From Lindgomyces ingoldianus (taxonomy: Eukaryota; Ascomycota; Dothideomycetes; Pleosporales; Lindgomycetaceae): a stretch of 64,000 nucleotides of DNA. Made by a program: the position numbers and the translations under genes. This document shows, one piece after another, positions 22,940 through 34,262 of this stretch (position 1 is its first letter; each line of letters starts with the position of its first letter). The stretch spans positions 857,756-921,755 of the forward strand of contig NW_022985172.1 of assembly GCF_010093535.1 (NCBI RefSeq), written 5' to 3'. Below the pieces are notes generated by a model. The model searched no databases, was not told the origin of the DNA, and saw only the letters and a program-made list of their open reading frames with translations.

Positions 22940-23330
22940 ATACTTTGCCTTTTAATTTGCTAAAACCTTTAACTGTTTTTAAGCTTACTCCTGCTAAGAC
23001 ATAAAGGACTAAAGACGCCTTAGGGACTTAGCCTACTTCTACATCTCCCTTTTCTTTTCTCTTATTTCCTTCTCCTTAGCTGCCTCTAGCTCCTTGCGCA
23101 GTTTCTTCTCCTCACGCTCTAAGCAATTCTAGGCTGCATTAGAAATAAAAGCATTGTAACAACTACCCTTCTGCACACACTCTACGCATTTGTCTAATAA
23201 CAAGGACATCACGCAGAAAGAACTATAGGACTAGTAAGGACTATAAAGACGCATTTTTGTACAATAATAAAGATTAAGATAAGTAATAGTATAAAAGCAA
23301 CAAGCAACAGCAGAGGTACAAGAAACCTAA
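22940..23330 (-). pseudogene. Antisense accessory ORF between pol and the 3' LTR of gypsy-1
   Basis: Read on the minus strand, the segment gives a frame broken only by TAG/TAA. It contains MSLLLDKCVECVQKGSCY (a CX2CX5C cluster) followed by a strongly charged heptad-like stretch with EEKKLRKELEAAKEKEI. This suggests a small zinc-binding plus coiled-coil protein encoded antisense to gag-pol. Similar Cys-cluster/coiled-coil ORFs are common in Pezizomycotina repeats as far as I recall. Function unknown; mutated. Confidence 0.55.
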
Positions 23331-23462
23331 CAAGGCATAGTTAAAAAAAATAAGTATTAGACTAGCCTTTAAAAAAGGGAACGCACTAGCTAAAAAGAAA
23401 ATCTAACGCTTATAACAAGAAAAATAAAACAGCAAGGACGCTAACTAGAAGGGAAGCCTACG

Positions 23463-24084
23463 TGTTACAGCTAACAGTTAGACTGTAATAACCTAACTAG
23501 CTGTCCTACACAGCCTAAACAACGTCAGATGGAAGGCGCTTAACCCTACGTTAGACAAATCACGTAACAGGACAGATAAGGAATGGCTCTGGCTTTTAGA
23601 CAAAAGCCTTGCGGAATGCACTGTCTAATAGAGACCTAAGCACTGCAGGCAATGCAGGCATTGCAGGTGGATGCAGGCAACGCATGCAACGCCTGCAACG
23701 CATGCAAGCGCATGTAAACCCCATGTATATAGTCTTAATTACAACTATAGTTAAAAGGTTATAATTACTATTAAGTCTATTCCATCCCCCCCCTATTCTA
23801 TAGACTAAGAAGCTGTGCTATTTAACCTAAAGAAGACACTGCTGCCTTGTATATCTTGCACCATATATACCTCTATTCCTATCCCTACGGATCAGGTTTA
23901 CCAGCTCTCCATACAGCTGCTAGGTCAAACCACAAGCCTGCCTACCCTTCATCCCGCGCTACCCTATACTCTGCTCGACGGACTGTACACCCGATCCAGC
24001 TAAGTCCTACCCCTTTCGATAACATATTATCATAGGCCGACGTACTCCCGAAAATACCGTTTCGCCGGAGTAAGGATTGTAACA
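23463..24084 (+). repeat. 3' LTR of gypsy-1, 622 bp
   Basis: Same length as the 5' LTR. Its first half is RIP-mutated, and its last ~330 bp are intact (for example catcccgcgctaccc, tttcgccggag), the reverse of the 5' LTR pattern. Followed by TSD actag. Confidence 0.93.
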
Positions 24085-24089
24085 ACTAG

Positions 24090-24280
24090 TTACTTGCTAC
24101 CCCCCCTACATAATGTGTACACTGTGCAACCCTCTTTGCCTTACACATACTTGCTAATTATAAATGCTAGCTAGCATAGAGCTTATTTAATAGTTATCTA
24201 GAAATTAGTTAATTATTAGCTATAATTAAAAAAACATATTTTAGCTTTAGCTTTTAACATGTTTTTAATTTTATAATAGT
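24090..24280. other. AT-rich DNA, nothing recognised
   Basis: Short stretch between the gypsy-1 TSD and the Fot-derived composite. No repeat end or domain visible. Confidence 0.4.
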
Positions 24281-24660
24281 TTTCCTTTTTTTTACACCTT
24301 ATGTTCTTTAGTGTTGCACCTGTTCCTTTTACTGCCTAATACTGCTATGCTACGCCTAATACTGCTACTTAATATTTTTAATTTAATTATTTTAGCATTA
24401 AAGCCCTAGTTATAGAGCTGTAGCTTATGTAGTTTATTACCTTTGCAGGAATTTCTTAAAGTGCTAAAGAGCTTTAGCGCTGCCTCTACCTCTATCTTTG
24501 CCTCTCTATTGCTACAAAGATTAATATAGTACATGTAATACTTTAATAAGCTGTTTTACTTATAAAACTGCTAGTTTAGCTTCTTTAACTACTATTTAAA
24601 TATAATAGGCTAATGCCTAGAGGTGTTAGTAAGAGATTACCTAGCAGTGTTAGGAAATGT

Positions 24661-24840
24661 ATAAAGTAAATTGCAGCAAATTATAGTAGACTACAGCAAA
24701 TTACAGTAAACAATAGTAAACTACAGCAAATTGCAGTAAACTATAGCAAATTGTAGCAAATTGTAGTAAATTATAGCAAACTATAGCAAATTGCAGTACA
24801 CTATAGTAAATTGCAGTAAACTACAGTAGATTACAGCAGC
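24661..24840. repeat. Decamer minisatellite (gcaaattgca / gcaaactaca)
   Basis: About 18 tandem 10-bp units alternate around gcaaattgca and caaactacag, with RIP-like a/g variation. Homologous to the cleaner array at 63205-63390. Because 10 bp is not a multiple of 3, three units make 30 bp, and the array reads as an open decapeptide repeat (SKLQQTTANY-like). Confidence 0.85.
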
Positions 24841-25091
24841 AGGCAGCAATCCCTAGTAGATATTAGTTGTGTTGCAAGTAGCTTTACGTATAGAGAGAGT
24901 TCTAGGGGAGTAATACCTCTAGAAAAAAAGCCTTACAAAGAGCAGTAATAATTGCACATAAGCTAGTGTTAGCGTAATAGGAAATTACTAAGCTTTAAGC
25001 AGCTAATAAGGCAGCTACATTAAGAAAGGCCTACACTTAACAGCTTAAAATAGGTTTAGGGCGCGCAGTAATAAAAAGAAAGCAAAGAAGC

Positions 25092-25427
25092 TGTTAGATT
25101 AAAGCACTATTTCTAGGCTTTTTAAGATAAATAATAGGTTTTAGATATAATGTATAAGATAATAATTAATTGTATTAATTAATTAAATATATTTTTTTGT
25201 CTGCTCTGCTTATGTTGCTTAGCTTTGTTTTTCTGGTCTAAGTCTCTCGCGCACTAGCCCTATGCGCGACCAGCTTGCAACATGCTGCAATTTGTTGCAA
25301 AATATTGCAAAATGCTGCAACATGCAGCAATTTGCAGCAACATACTGTTCAAGCTTATTGCTTGTACTATGTAGCAGCTTTTGTCCAGCGTTCCTCCTGT
25401 CTTGACAGCAGGTGCGCATATCTGACA
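25092..25427 (+). repeat. Solo LTR-F, 336 bp, TSD gaagc
   Basis: Starts tgttagattaaag (from TGTCAGATTG), ends gcatatctgaca. Perfect TSD gaagc at 25087-25091 and 25428-25432. The matching locus near 63645 (aaagaagcaggtg) is an empty site. It contains a tgctgcaaca/tgcaatttgt tandem block at ~25278-25345. Confidence 0.9.
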
Positions 25428-25666
25428 GAAGCAGGTGTAAGCTAAAGTAGATAAGCAATCCTAAAGGCGCTGCGGACAGTGCAATTAGACTAGGCATAAC
25501 GCGCAAACGTGTAAGCAAGAAGTAGAAGTAGTATCTAAATAATATTCTAGGCTGTACTGTACTCTATAGTGCTAGAGTGGGTTGTTATGGGCCATAATAA
25601 CGTTTGTTGTGGTGTGGTCTTGGCAAAAGTAAGCAACTCAGGTGTGCGAGCAACTGCTAATCCCCG

Positions 25667-26029
25667 TGTCAGATTGAAGCACTGTTTCTGGGCTTCCTGA
25701 GATGAATGATGGGTTTTGGATATGATGTATGGGATGATTATTTATTATATTGATTAATTTATGTTTCTTTTTCTTTTTGTGTCTGCTCTGCTCGTGTTGC
25801 TCGGCTTTGTTTTTCCGGTCCGAGTCCCTCGCGCACTAGCCCTATGCGCGACCAGCTTGCAACATGCTGCAATATGCTGCAACATGCTGCAATTTGTTGC
25901 AAAATGCTGCAACATGCCGCAATTTGTTGCAAAATGTTGCAAAATGCTGCAATTTGCAGCAACATCCTGTTCGAGCTTATTGCTCGTACTATGTAGCAGC
26001 TTTCGTCCAGCGTTCCTCCTGTCTTGACA
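25667..26029 (+). repeat. LTR-F copy 2, unmutated, running into the assembly gap
   Basis: Starts tgtcagattgaagcactg and retains CA/CG/TG. Compared with the copy at 25092 it should extend about 20 bp further (to tctgaca), but the Ns begin at 26030. It carries a longer TGCTGCAACA-type array (about 25856-25970). It could be a solo LTR or the 5' LTR of an element lost in the gap. Confidence 0.8.
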
Positions 26030-26304
26030 NNNNNNNNNNNNNNNNNNNNNNNNNNNNNNNNNNNNNNNNNNNNNNNNNNNNNNNNNNNNNNNNNNNNNNN
26101 NNNNNNNNNNNNNNNNNNNNNNNNNNNNNNNNNNNNNNNNNNNNNNNNNNNNNNNNNNNNNNNNNNNNNNNNNNNNNNNNNNNNNNNNNNNNNNNNNNNN
26201 NNNNNNNNNNNNNNNNNNNNNNNNNNNNNNNNNNNNNNNNNNNNNNNNNNNNNNNNNNNNNNNNNNNNNNNNNNNNNNNNNNNNNNNNNNNNNNNNNNNN
26301 NNNN
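26030..26304. other. Assembly gap (275 N)
   Basis: Run of N. Sequence unknown; adjacent to LTR-F, a repeat likely to have confounded assembly. Confidence 0.99.
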
Positions 26305-26437
26305 GGGTTTATCCGAAGAAATTCTGACTAACTAGCGCGTCTAAAAGAGGAGATTCTGCTCAACTCTTTGTTCTGCAAACCCGAATATAATAAGCAGAGC
26401 AAGCTCTGCTAATAATTCTCTACCTACTTAATAATAC
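26305..26437. other. Short unassigned segment after the gap
   Basis: 133 bp between the gap and a solo LTR, with aagcagagcaagctctgct near 26391. No recognisable feature. Confidence 0.4.
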
Positions 26438-27069
26438 TGTTACGGTCTACAGTTAGACTGTAAGCGAGTACTAGTAAACAACCCCACTATTAGCGGATTA
26501 GTAGTGGAACCCTTTCAAGGCGGAACTAATGAGGGGAACGGACGAAGGACAGTCCGACCCCGTGACTATGCAACCAGGATTAATACCTAGGGTATGTTCC
26601 GTCCTATAGAAAGGTGCGCGCAGAAGTAAGCAGTGCGCGCAGGCTAAGAGCAGCACGCACTAGCAAGCGTAACGCGCACAACACGCAGAACTTAAAGTAT
26701 ATAGTCTTAATCTTAACTATTACTAGAAGGGTTGTAATTAACGTTTAGTCTTATCTTTATATAGACTAAGTAGTATAATAGTTTACAAAGACATTATACT
26801 GTTAAATATCTTACACTACATATTCACTCTAATTATTATCTTCTTAAAGGTTGTTTCCCCTGCTCTCTTATACAGCAGTACAAGGCAAACCACGATAGTC
26901 TATAGAAAACCTCCGCCGCTCTACGTAGCTATACTAAAGAACTGTACACCCTTTAATCTAACTACTCTTCTTACCGCCCTAAGCTTACTTTACGACCTAC
27001 CTTTGTTAGACTGTGTACCAAACAGACACGTTTTTATTAGCACGTGACTAGTAAGTAAATATCGTAACA
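26438..27069 (+). repeat. Solo LTR, 632 bp, related to gypsy-1 LTR, TSD aatac
   Basis: Begins tgttacggtctacagttag and ends aatatcgtaaca, with perfect TSD aatac at 26433-26437 and 27070-27074. It shares the gtatatagtctta and atatagactaag blocks with LTRs of gypsy-1 and gypsy-2. Its U3 has gcgcgcag/gcacgc-type GC-rich direct repeats (26611-26690). Confidence 0.9.
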
Positions 27070-27270
27070 AATACCTAGCATAACTGTTGCTACTTAAGCT
27101 AGCGTTATAGAAGACTTACAGACTTCTTCTATAGATAGACTGCCTAACAAAGAGAGGACATCTGTGCAACCCTCTTAGAGACTACTACCTCTAGACTTCC
27201 GTACCTAGGCTAAGACACTCTTAAAGAAGATCATAATAAGTAATATTGCTTAACTAAATACTAAGATTTA
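27070..27270. other. Unassigned segment between two LTRs
   Basis: About 200 bp of moderately AT-rich DNA between the solo LTR and the gypsy-2 5' LTR. No domain or repeat end seen. Confidence 0.4.
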
Positions 27271-27419
27271 TGTTACAGTCTATGGTTAGACCGACGTAAC
27301 CCCACCTGCGGTGTTCCACAACCTAGCTGTGTCGGGACAGAGCTCGCCTACGGACCAACTGGAGGACGCGGAAGCAGCGCAGCTGCCTATAATTATGGAA
27401 GAGTGCATTGTCTAATAGG

Positions 27420-28899
27420 TGTAACAATCCTCATGAATCGTTCCATCTCAAGTCGCCCAGAACCTCCGGAAGGCCCTCGTATCAGCCCCGACCTCGACCT
27501 GGCCCCAACTCTGCCCTGCCCCCTGCTGTACCCCTATTCCTTTATGTATTTAGTCGCACCTTGCCTCTGTAGCTAGCTTAGTAGTTTTCTAATATCCTTT
27601 TATACAAGGCCTATAGGTGTTAATAGCATTCCTAGGTTTAAAGTCCCCACGCACTTCTATATGCCTCTAAGTAGATTCCTACTGCATTTAGACCTATTGT
27701 CTTACCTGTGCTGTTACATTATATTAAAAAACTTACTTTTACTAGTAACAGCTTTATTATAATATTACACTAATTATTTATTTAACTATATCTAAGCCTA
27801 AGACGCGTCTAATTTAGTTTAAGTTATAATACTTACATACTATTATATTAAACTATTTAGTTTACAAACTAGATCTTATTAACCTTTAGTTAACTAAAGC
27901 CTTTAAGTTTAAAACTTTTTATCTCTATATAATTAGAATTACCTTTAGAAAAGTTGTAAAGAATGCGCTAAGGTAGAAACTTAAAGACTACTAATAACTT
28001 ATTAGAATTAGAGGCAACTACTAATGTCTAACTAACTACCTTCTAACTCTAGAGTTAAACATGCTTTAGCTAAGCTATACTACTACTTTATTAACAGCTA
28101 AACCTGCGTCTGCAGGACCTAAAGCTAGACCTACCTAATTTAGAGTTAACCTCTAGCAGTATATTTATGCTTAATTATAAGCACAGCTTAAGCAGCTAAT
28201 CTACTAAAACACTACTAAGCAACTACTAAATTACCCCTAATAATGCCTTAAATTATCTCTGCTACTCTAATAGCAAGAGACTTTTTAGGCACTTTTAATA
28301 ATACCTAATGCTACCTTACTAAACGCACGCCTAAAATTAATAACTGTATAAATAGCAAAGAATAATAGTAAGCCTTAATTCTTAATAGGCTAGACATTAA
28401 TATAGATTACTATTAAAGCTAGCGCGCACACATAGCGTTTAGTTAGAGAACACTGCTAGCATTATAAAGGAATAATTTAGAGCAAGAACACCTAGCTAAA
28501 TTAGACTAGTTTTAGTTTAAAAAAGCAGAAGACATAATAGTAATACTTTATACTATAATTACTACTAATAGGAACTATTAGTCTTTAAAGAGGGGGGTAG
28601 TGTAATAATCCTTATAAATTATTTTATCTTAAGCTGCGTAGAACCTCTAGAAGGCCCTTGTATTAGCTCTAACCTTAACCTAGCCCTAACTCTGCTCTGC
28701 CCCCTGCTGTGCCCTTATTCCTTTATGTATTTAGTTGCACCTTACCCTTGTAGCTAGCTTAGTAGTTTTTTAATATTCTTTTGTATAAGGCCTATAGGTG
28801 TTAATAGCATTCCTAGGTTTAGAGTCCCCACGCACTCCTATATGCCTCTGAGTGGATTCCCACCGCATTCGGACCCATTGTCTTGCCTGTGCCGTTACA
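27420..28899 (+). mobile_element. TRIM-C copy 1: non-autonomous LTR retrotransposon, 1480 bp
   Basis: LTRs 27420-27728 and 28601-28899 (TGTAAC...GTTACA) flank an 872-bp interior ending in the purine tract aaagaggggggtag. Perfect TSD atagg at 27415-27419 and 28900-28904. The interior has no RT or integrase motif and is shared with 31992-33498. It is inserted in the 5' LTR of gypsy-2. The outer edge of each LTR is unmutated; the interior is RIP-mutated. Confidence 0.92.
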
Positions 28900-30049
28900 A
28901 TAGGAAGGCAAGCTAAGGAAGTAGAATAAGTTTAAGCAAGTTAAGCAAGTTTACTATATAGCAAACTTACCTAAACTTAAACAACTTGTTCTTAGCACTA
29001 CTAGACATGTATATAGTTCTAGCTTAAATAAACATTTAGAAGGTGTGTTTAATGTTTAGTTTATTATTTAGTTTATTTTTTATATAGACTAAGTAGCTTT
29101 CTAGCTTTCTAACAAGCTGCAATACTATTTGTATATCTTAAAACATATATACCTTTAATTCTGTCTAACAGGACTGTTTAACCTAGCTTTTATACTGCTG
29201 TTACAGGGACAAACTATAATCTAGTCACTCTACCTTACTCTAGTCACCTATTAGCTATTACGTAGAACTGTACACTCTACTGTTAGCCCCTTAAACTTTA
29301 CTCTACCCTAGGGATATTATTAACCTGCGTGCTTCTAGGAAGTAAGAATTATAACATTAAACACTACACACTTTTAGAAAGTATAACCTTTTAACACAAC
29401 CTTAATTCTAACATAGCCTATGCAGCCTTATTAGAATTAATAAAAGTCTTAACTATAAACAAAAGAGTTTTAGCTAAATAGATTAATAGTATCTAGAACA
29501 ACATTAAAAAACTTTAATAAATTAGTAATAAAGTAGCTAAGCTAATAGGCCTTGAAAAGAACTTAAAGCGTGTAAATAAAAAACTTGCCTAACTGGGTGC
29601 CTTACTACTAATAACAAGCCTTTAAGCAGCTATAGCTACTGTAGCTACTAACTCTTAAATCTATGCGCTGCAGGTAAGCCTAGTAAATCTCTAGAATGCA
29701 TTAGTAAAAAAAGCAAGCATTAAAGCTAAGAAGACTTTAAGACTAGCTTTTTTAAAGCTTTTTAAAAGATTACTTAAAAATCTTTAACTCTTTTTTACTT
29801 AATGCCACCTCTATATACAGTATAACAGAGGGGTGTTTTTAACTAATAGAGAAATAATATTATAGATAGGACTACACTTAGAAGAACTTTTAGTAATCTA
29901 GTTCTAGCTACACACAGATAATTAGATAAACTTTAAAGCTAATAGCACTACACTAAACTTTAAAACTAAAGAAATATTTAGTAGCCTTAATACTTTTAAA
30001 GAAGCCTTAACTACTATCTATAGAACTATAGATAAATAAAAAATTACTA

Positions 30050-31913
30050 ACGTACCTAACAGGTTAGCCGGCTACACAGGTTGGCTGGCCACTTTTGCCA
30101 AGCCCCTACCACACTCTACCTATCTACATAATGCTTTAACAACAACACTAGATTAAATCTTTTAAAGAACATTAAATATAGCTTACTTTTTAAGCTTTTA
30201 AATAAAACTTAAAACTTTTTTTATAACACACTATAGCTATTTATAATGTCTTTTACATAACACTAAGTAATTAACGCGCTAGATAGCCTTTAGAAGCAGA
30301 ATGCTAGCTTAAATTAAGAAATCTAACTAAGCTTAAAAAAAAAAGTAGTTATTAAGTATATACTTAAGCTTATTACGCGCAGATTTCTTTTTAAGCTTAT
30401 AGCTATAGCTAATATAGCTAATTCCTTACACGCAGAGTGTAATCTAGGCTAGGTTAGCTTAAACTAGCCTAGTATGTAAGTTAAGCACTGCTCTAAGTTT
30501 ATAATAAAGTTTAATTATAAGTATAATTATAAAAAAGTGCTTTATAAAAATCTAAAGGTTATCTAGGGCTAGTTTTGCCTAGTAGCTAACATAAAAGCTA
30601 AGTACAGTATCTAGAATAAAAACATGTATAACTTTAATAAGTTAGGCTTTATAATAGGCTAAATATTAACTAAAGTAGTTATTACAGCTTTAGAGAAATA
30701 AAAACAGCTAAAGGTAATATAGTAAAGTAATAAGAAGTAGATAATAGTTATTTAAAGTATTAATATAATAAAGTAAGCTATTTTACTTTTTATTATCTTT
30801 AAGAGCTGCTATTACCTCTTTGCCTAGTATAAAAAAAAGAATCTGCCTTAAAACTAGGTTATTATAGTCTTTAAAAACAGCTAGATAATAAATAAGCTTA
30901 GGCTATAGTAGTTAAAGCACTTTAATAAGCATATAAAAAAAGGTTATAAGCGCTTATTAGCTTTTTATTATTAATAGCTATAAAAGCTATAACTTACTTA
31001 ATTTCTAGCAGTACTATAAGAAAAATAAGATTATTACTATTTACATGCTTTTACACTTATTACACTTTTTATAGCTTTTTAATATAGGTTGTTTTGCCTT
31101 TTTAAAGAAAGTATATAGGCGCTAAGCTAAAGATCTTATATGTAACTAGATTACTTATATTATAAAACTTAAGTTCTTACTATGCTTTATACACGCTTAT
31201 AATGTAGTAATTACTTTTAGTAATATTTAAAAAGAGTTTTAAAGCGCTAGTTTAGTCTTATTAAACCTAAAATAAGTTAAAATAGCCTTTAATATTTAGT
31301 TACATACTTTATTACTACTACTACTTATTAATAACAAGCCCTAGTAGTTGTAAACTCTAAGTAATACTCTTAAATTTAAGTTATAATTAATGCTTATAAA
31401 AGTAAGAATTTAAAAGCATGTAGATAGCTTACTAATGTCTATAGTAAAGGCCTTTAAGAAGGTTTTAAAAAGGGCAGTAATTATTACACATAAGCTAGTG
31501 TTAGTGTAAAAGAAGATTATAAAGCTTTAAGTAGCAAATAAGGCTGCCACATAATATAAATTACATAAAAGAAAGTAAATTTAAGTAAAAAAAACTTTAA
31601 TAGTTAAAAATAAAGCTTATCTAACTACTCTAAAAGCGTTTAAAGCGCGTAGTAATAAGAAGAACCTAAAGACATAAGTGCGCGCTAAAAAAGGTAAGCT
31701 AAGTTAAAGGTAATACAGGCAGTGTAATTAAACTAGGCATAACTTGCGTATATGTAAGAAAGTAGTAAAAGTAGACCCTAAATAATATCTTGTGTTATAT
31801 TACTTTATATAGGGCTAAAGTGGGCTGTTTTGCGCTAGAATAGGGTAGTTTTAGTGGGGGCTTGGCAAAAGTGGCTGGCCAACCCGTGTGGCCAGCCAAC
31901 CTGTTAGGTACGT
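30050..31913 (+). mobile_element. FotB-1: full-length Fot1/pogo-like transposon, 1864 bp
   Basis: TIRs start acgtacctaacaggttagcc and end with the reverse complement (...ctgttaggtacgt), with TA/TA target duplication. The plus-strand transposase shows an HTH region (YILKLITRRF, AIANIANSL), a KFNYKYNYKK block and a YNFNKLGF block (DDE_1 family YNFDETGF), through RIP stops. A sister family of FotA with different TIR sequence but the same layout. Inserted in gypsy-2 gag. Confidence 0.92.
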
Positions 31914-31991
31914 TACTAATAAATTAAACACACTATAATAAAAACAAAACTGTGTAACATTACGCAGCACGCTTTAAAAACAGCTAGCAAT

Positions 31992-33498
31992 TGTAACAGA
32001 GCAGGCAAGACAATAGGTCTGAATGCGGTGGGAATCCACTCAGAGGCATATGGGAGTGCGTGGGGACTCCGAACCTGGGAATGCTATTAACACCTATAGG
32101 CCTTGTACAAAAGGATATTAGAAAACTACTAAGCTAGCTACAGAGGCAAGGTGCAACTAAATACATAAGAGAATAGAGGTAACAGCAGGGGGCAGGGGAG
32201 AGTTAGGGCTAGGTTAAGTTAGGGTTAAGCTAGGGTTAAAGCTAATATAGAGACTCTTTAGATAAGTTCTAGGCAACCTAAAATAAAATAATTTATAAGA
32301 ATTATTACACTACTCCCCTCTCTATAGACTAATAGTTTTTATTAGTAGTAATAATATTACTATTACTTTTTTTATTCTTAAACTAAACTAGGTTTAATTT
32401 AGCTAAGTGTTCTTACTCTAAGTATTCCTTTGCACTGCTAGCAGTGTCCTCCACACTAAACGCTATGCGTGCGCCCCTGTTTTAATAGTAATCTATATAA
32501 ATGTCTAGCCTATTAAGAACTAAGGCTTACTATTATTTTTTACTATTTATATAGTTATTAATTTTAGGCGTGCGTTTAGTAAGGTAGCATTAGGTATTAT
32601 TAAAAGTGCCTAAAAAGTCTCTTGCTATTAGAGTAGCAGAGATAATTTAAGGCATTATTAGAGGTAATTTAGTAGTTGCTTAGTAGTGTTTTAGTAGATT
32701 AGCTGCTTAAGCTGTGCTTATAATTAAGCATAAATATACTGCTAGAGGTTAACTCTAAATTAGGTAGGTCTAGCTTTAGGTTCTATAGACGCAGGTTTAG
32801 CTGTTAACAGGGTAGTAGTATAGCTTAGCTAGATTGTGTTTAACTCTAGGGTTAGAGAGTAGTTAGTTAGACATTAGTAGTTGCCTTTAATTCTAATAAG
32901 TTATTAGTAGTCTCTAAGTTTTTACCTTAGCACATTTTTTATAACTTTTCTAAAGGCAATTTTAATTATATAGAAATAAGAAGTTTTAAACCTAAAGGCT
33001 TTAGTTAACTAAAAGTTAATAAGATCTAGTCTATAGACTAAATAGTTTAATATAACAGTATGTAAGTATTACAACCTAAACTAAATTAGACGCGTCTTAG
33101 AGCTTAGATGTAGTTAAATAAATAATTAGTGTAATATTATAATAAGGCTATTACTAGTAAAAGTAAGTTTTCTAATATAATGTAACAGCGTAGGCAAGAC
33201 AATAGGTCTAAATGCGGTAGGAATCCACTTAGAGGCATATAGAAGTGCGTGGGGACTCTAAACCTAGGAATGCTATTAACACCTATAGGCCTTATACAAA
33301 AGGATATTAGAAAACTACTAAGCTAGCTACAAGGGCAAGGTGCAACTAAATACATAAGTGAATAGGGGTAACAGCAGAGGGCAGGGCAGAGTTAGGGCCA
33401 GGTCGAGTCAGGGTCGAGCTAGGGTCGGAGCCAATACAGGGACCCTTCGGATAGGTTCTAGGCGACCCGAGATGGAACGATTCATGAGAATCGTTACA
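31992..33498 (-). mobile_element. TRIM-C copy 2: non-autonomous LTR retrotransposon, 1507 bp
   Basis: Reverse-orientation copy of the element at 27420. LTRs 31992-32309 and 33181-33498 (318 bp each), interior 871 bp, TSD gcaat at 31987-31991 and 33499-33503. Removing it restores gypsy-2 sequence (agctagcaatctgcagat, matching gypsy-1 near 17725). LTR outer ends are unmutated (for example ggtcggagccaatacaggg near 33431). Confidence 0.93.
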
Positions 33499-34262
33499 GC
33501 AATCTGCAGATAGATAGATTAGAAAGCCCTTTACTAAATGTGTTAAAATAAGTTAAAAGATATAATAAAAAATAAATTTATACATAATAAAAAGCTAATA
33601 ACTTTAGAAAACTTTATTATAAAAGTAGCACTTTATAATAATAGATATAGAAAGCGTAAATAAGAAAAATAGCGTAAAAAAGCTTTTTAAAAACCTAACT
33701 TTATTTTAAGAAAAAAAAGCTTTTTATTATAATAAAAAACTAATAGACCTTGGTTACACAAAACATATATAAAGCTCTCTCTTAAAAAAAAAAGTTAAGC
33801 TCTTAGACGTAATACGCTGTCTTTAACTAAAAAGTAATAAAAATAGCTTAAAGATAAAGCCTACCTAAACTATAAAAAAGTAGGACATTTCTGCTAAAAT
33901 TACCTAGACTTTTAAAAAAGAGAGAATAAAGATACTACTATAATAGTAAAAGGTATTACTGCTAAATACAGCCTTATAGATAAGAAAATATTAGAAAGAT
34001 TAGATAATAGACTTTACTAGTAATATAAAAAAACTATTTTTTAAAAAACAACTTTAAAGCATATTAAAATGTAGTTATTATAAACTTTAGTAGCCTAGAT
34101 TAGGTGTTATAGAACATTATAATTTTTAAAAAATATATAAAAAAAACTTAGATCTAAGAATATATTATAAATATTAAAAAGAAAAAAAAGTAATTCCCTT
34201 TTAATAATAGAACTCTTAGTACTTTAGCATAGAAGCTCTCTAAAAGGTTCTAGAATTATTTA

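Larger units (their letters stand above)
16444..24084 (+). mobile_element. gypsy-1: complete chromodomain Ty3/gypsy retrotransposon, RIP-inactivated
   Basis: 7641 bp with two 622-bp LTRs (TGTTAC...GTAACA) and a perfect 5-bp TSD actag at 16439-16443 and 24085-24089. Gag, zinc knuckles, protease, RT, RNase H, integrase and chromodomain follow in the Ty3/gypsy order on the plus strand, all with TAG/TAA interruptions. Equal LTR length and a perfect TSD show a clean single insertion later mutated by RIP. Confidence 0.95.
24281..25666. mobile_element. Composite G1: Fot-derived 3' end with upstream minisatellite segment
   Basis: From ~24915 (cagtaataattgcacataag) the sequence follows the C-terminal coil and 3' end of FotA transposase, reading AHKLVLAQ. 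It stops inside the TIR at about 25655 (gtgcgagcaact). Upstream, 24281-24900 is unlike FotA but is shared with 62815-63480. Solo LTR-F is inserted at 25092. The same arrangement at 62815-63802 shows that the composite is itself a repeat. Confidence 0.7.

Noticed and set aside
23815..24035. Two overlapping short frames in the 3' LTR of gypsy-1
   Set aside because: LTR sequence, spared by RIP and therefore open by chance.
25219..26335. Leu/Gln/Cys-rich open frames and frames running through the N gap
   Set aside because: Translations of the decamer arrays in LTR-F, or artefacts of the N run.
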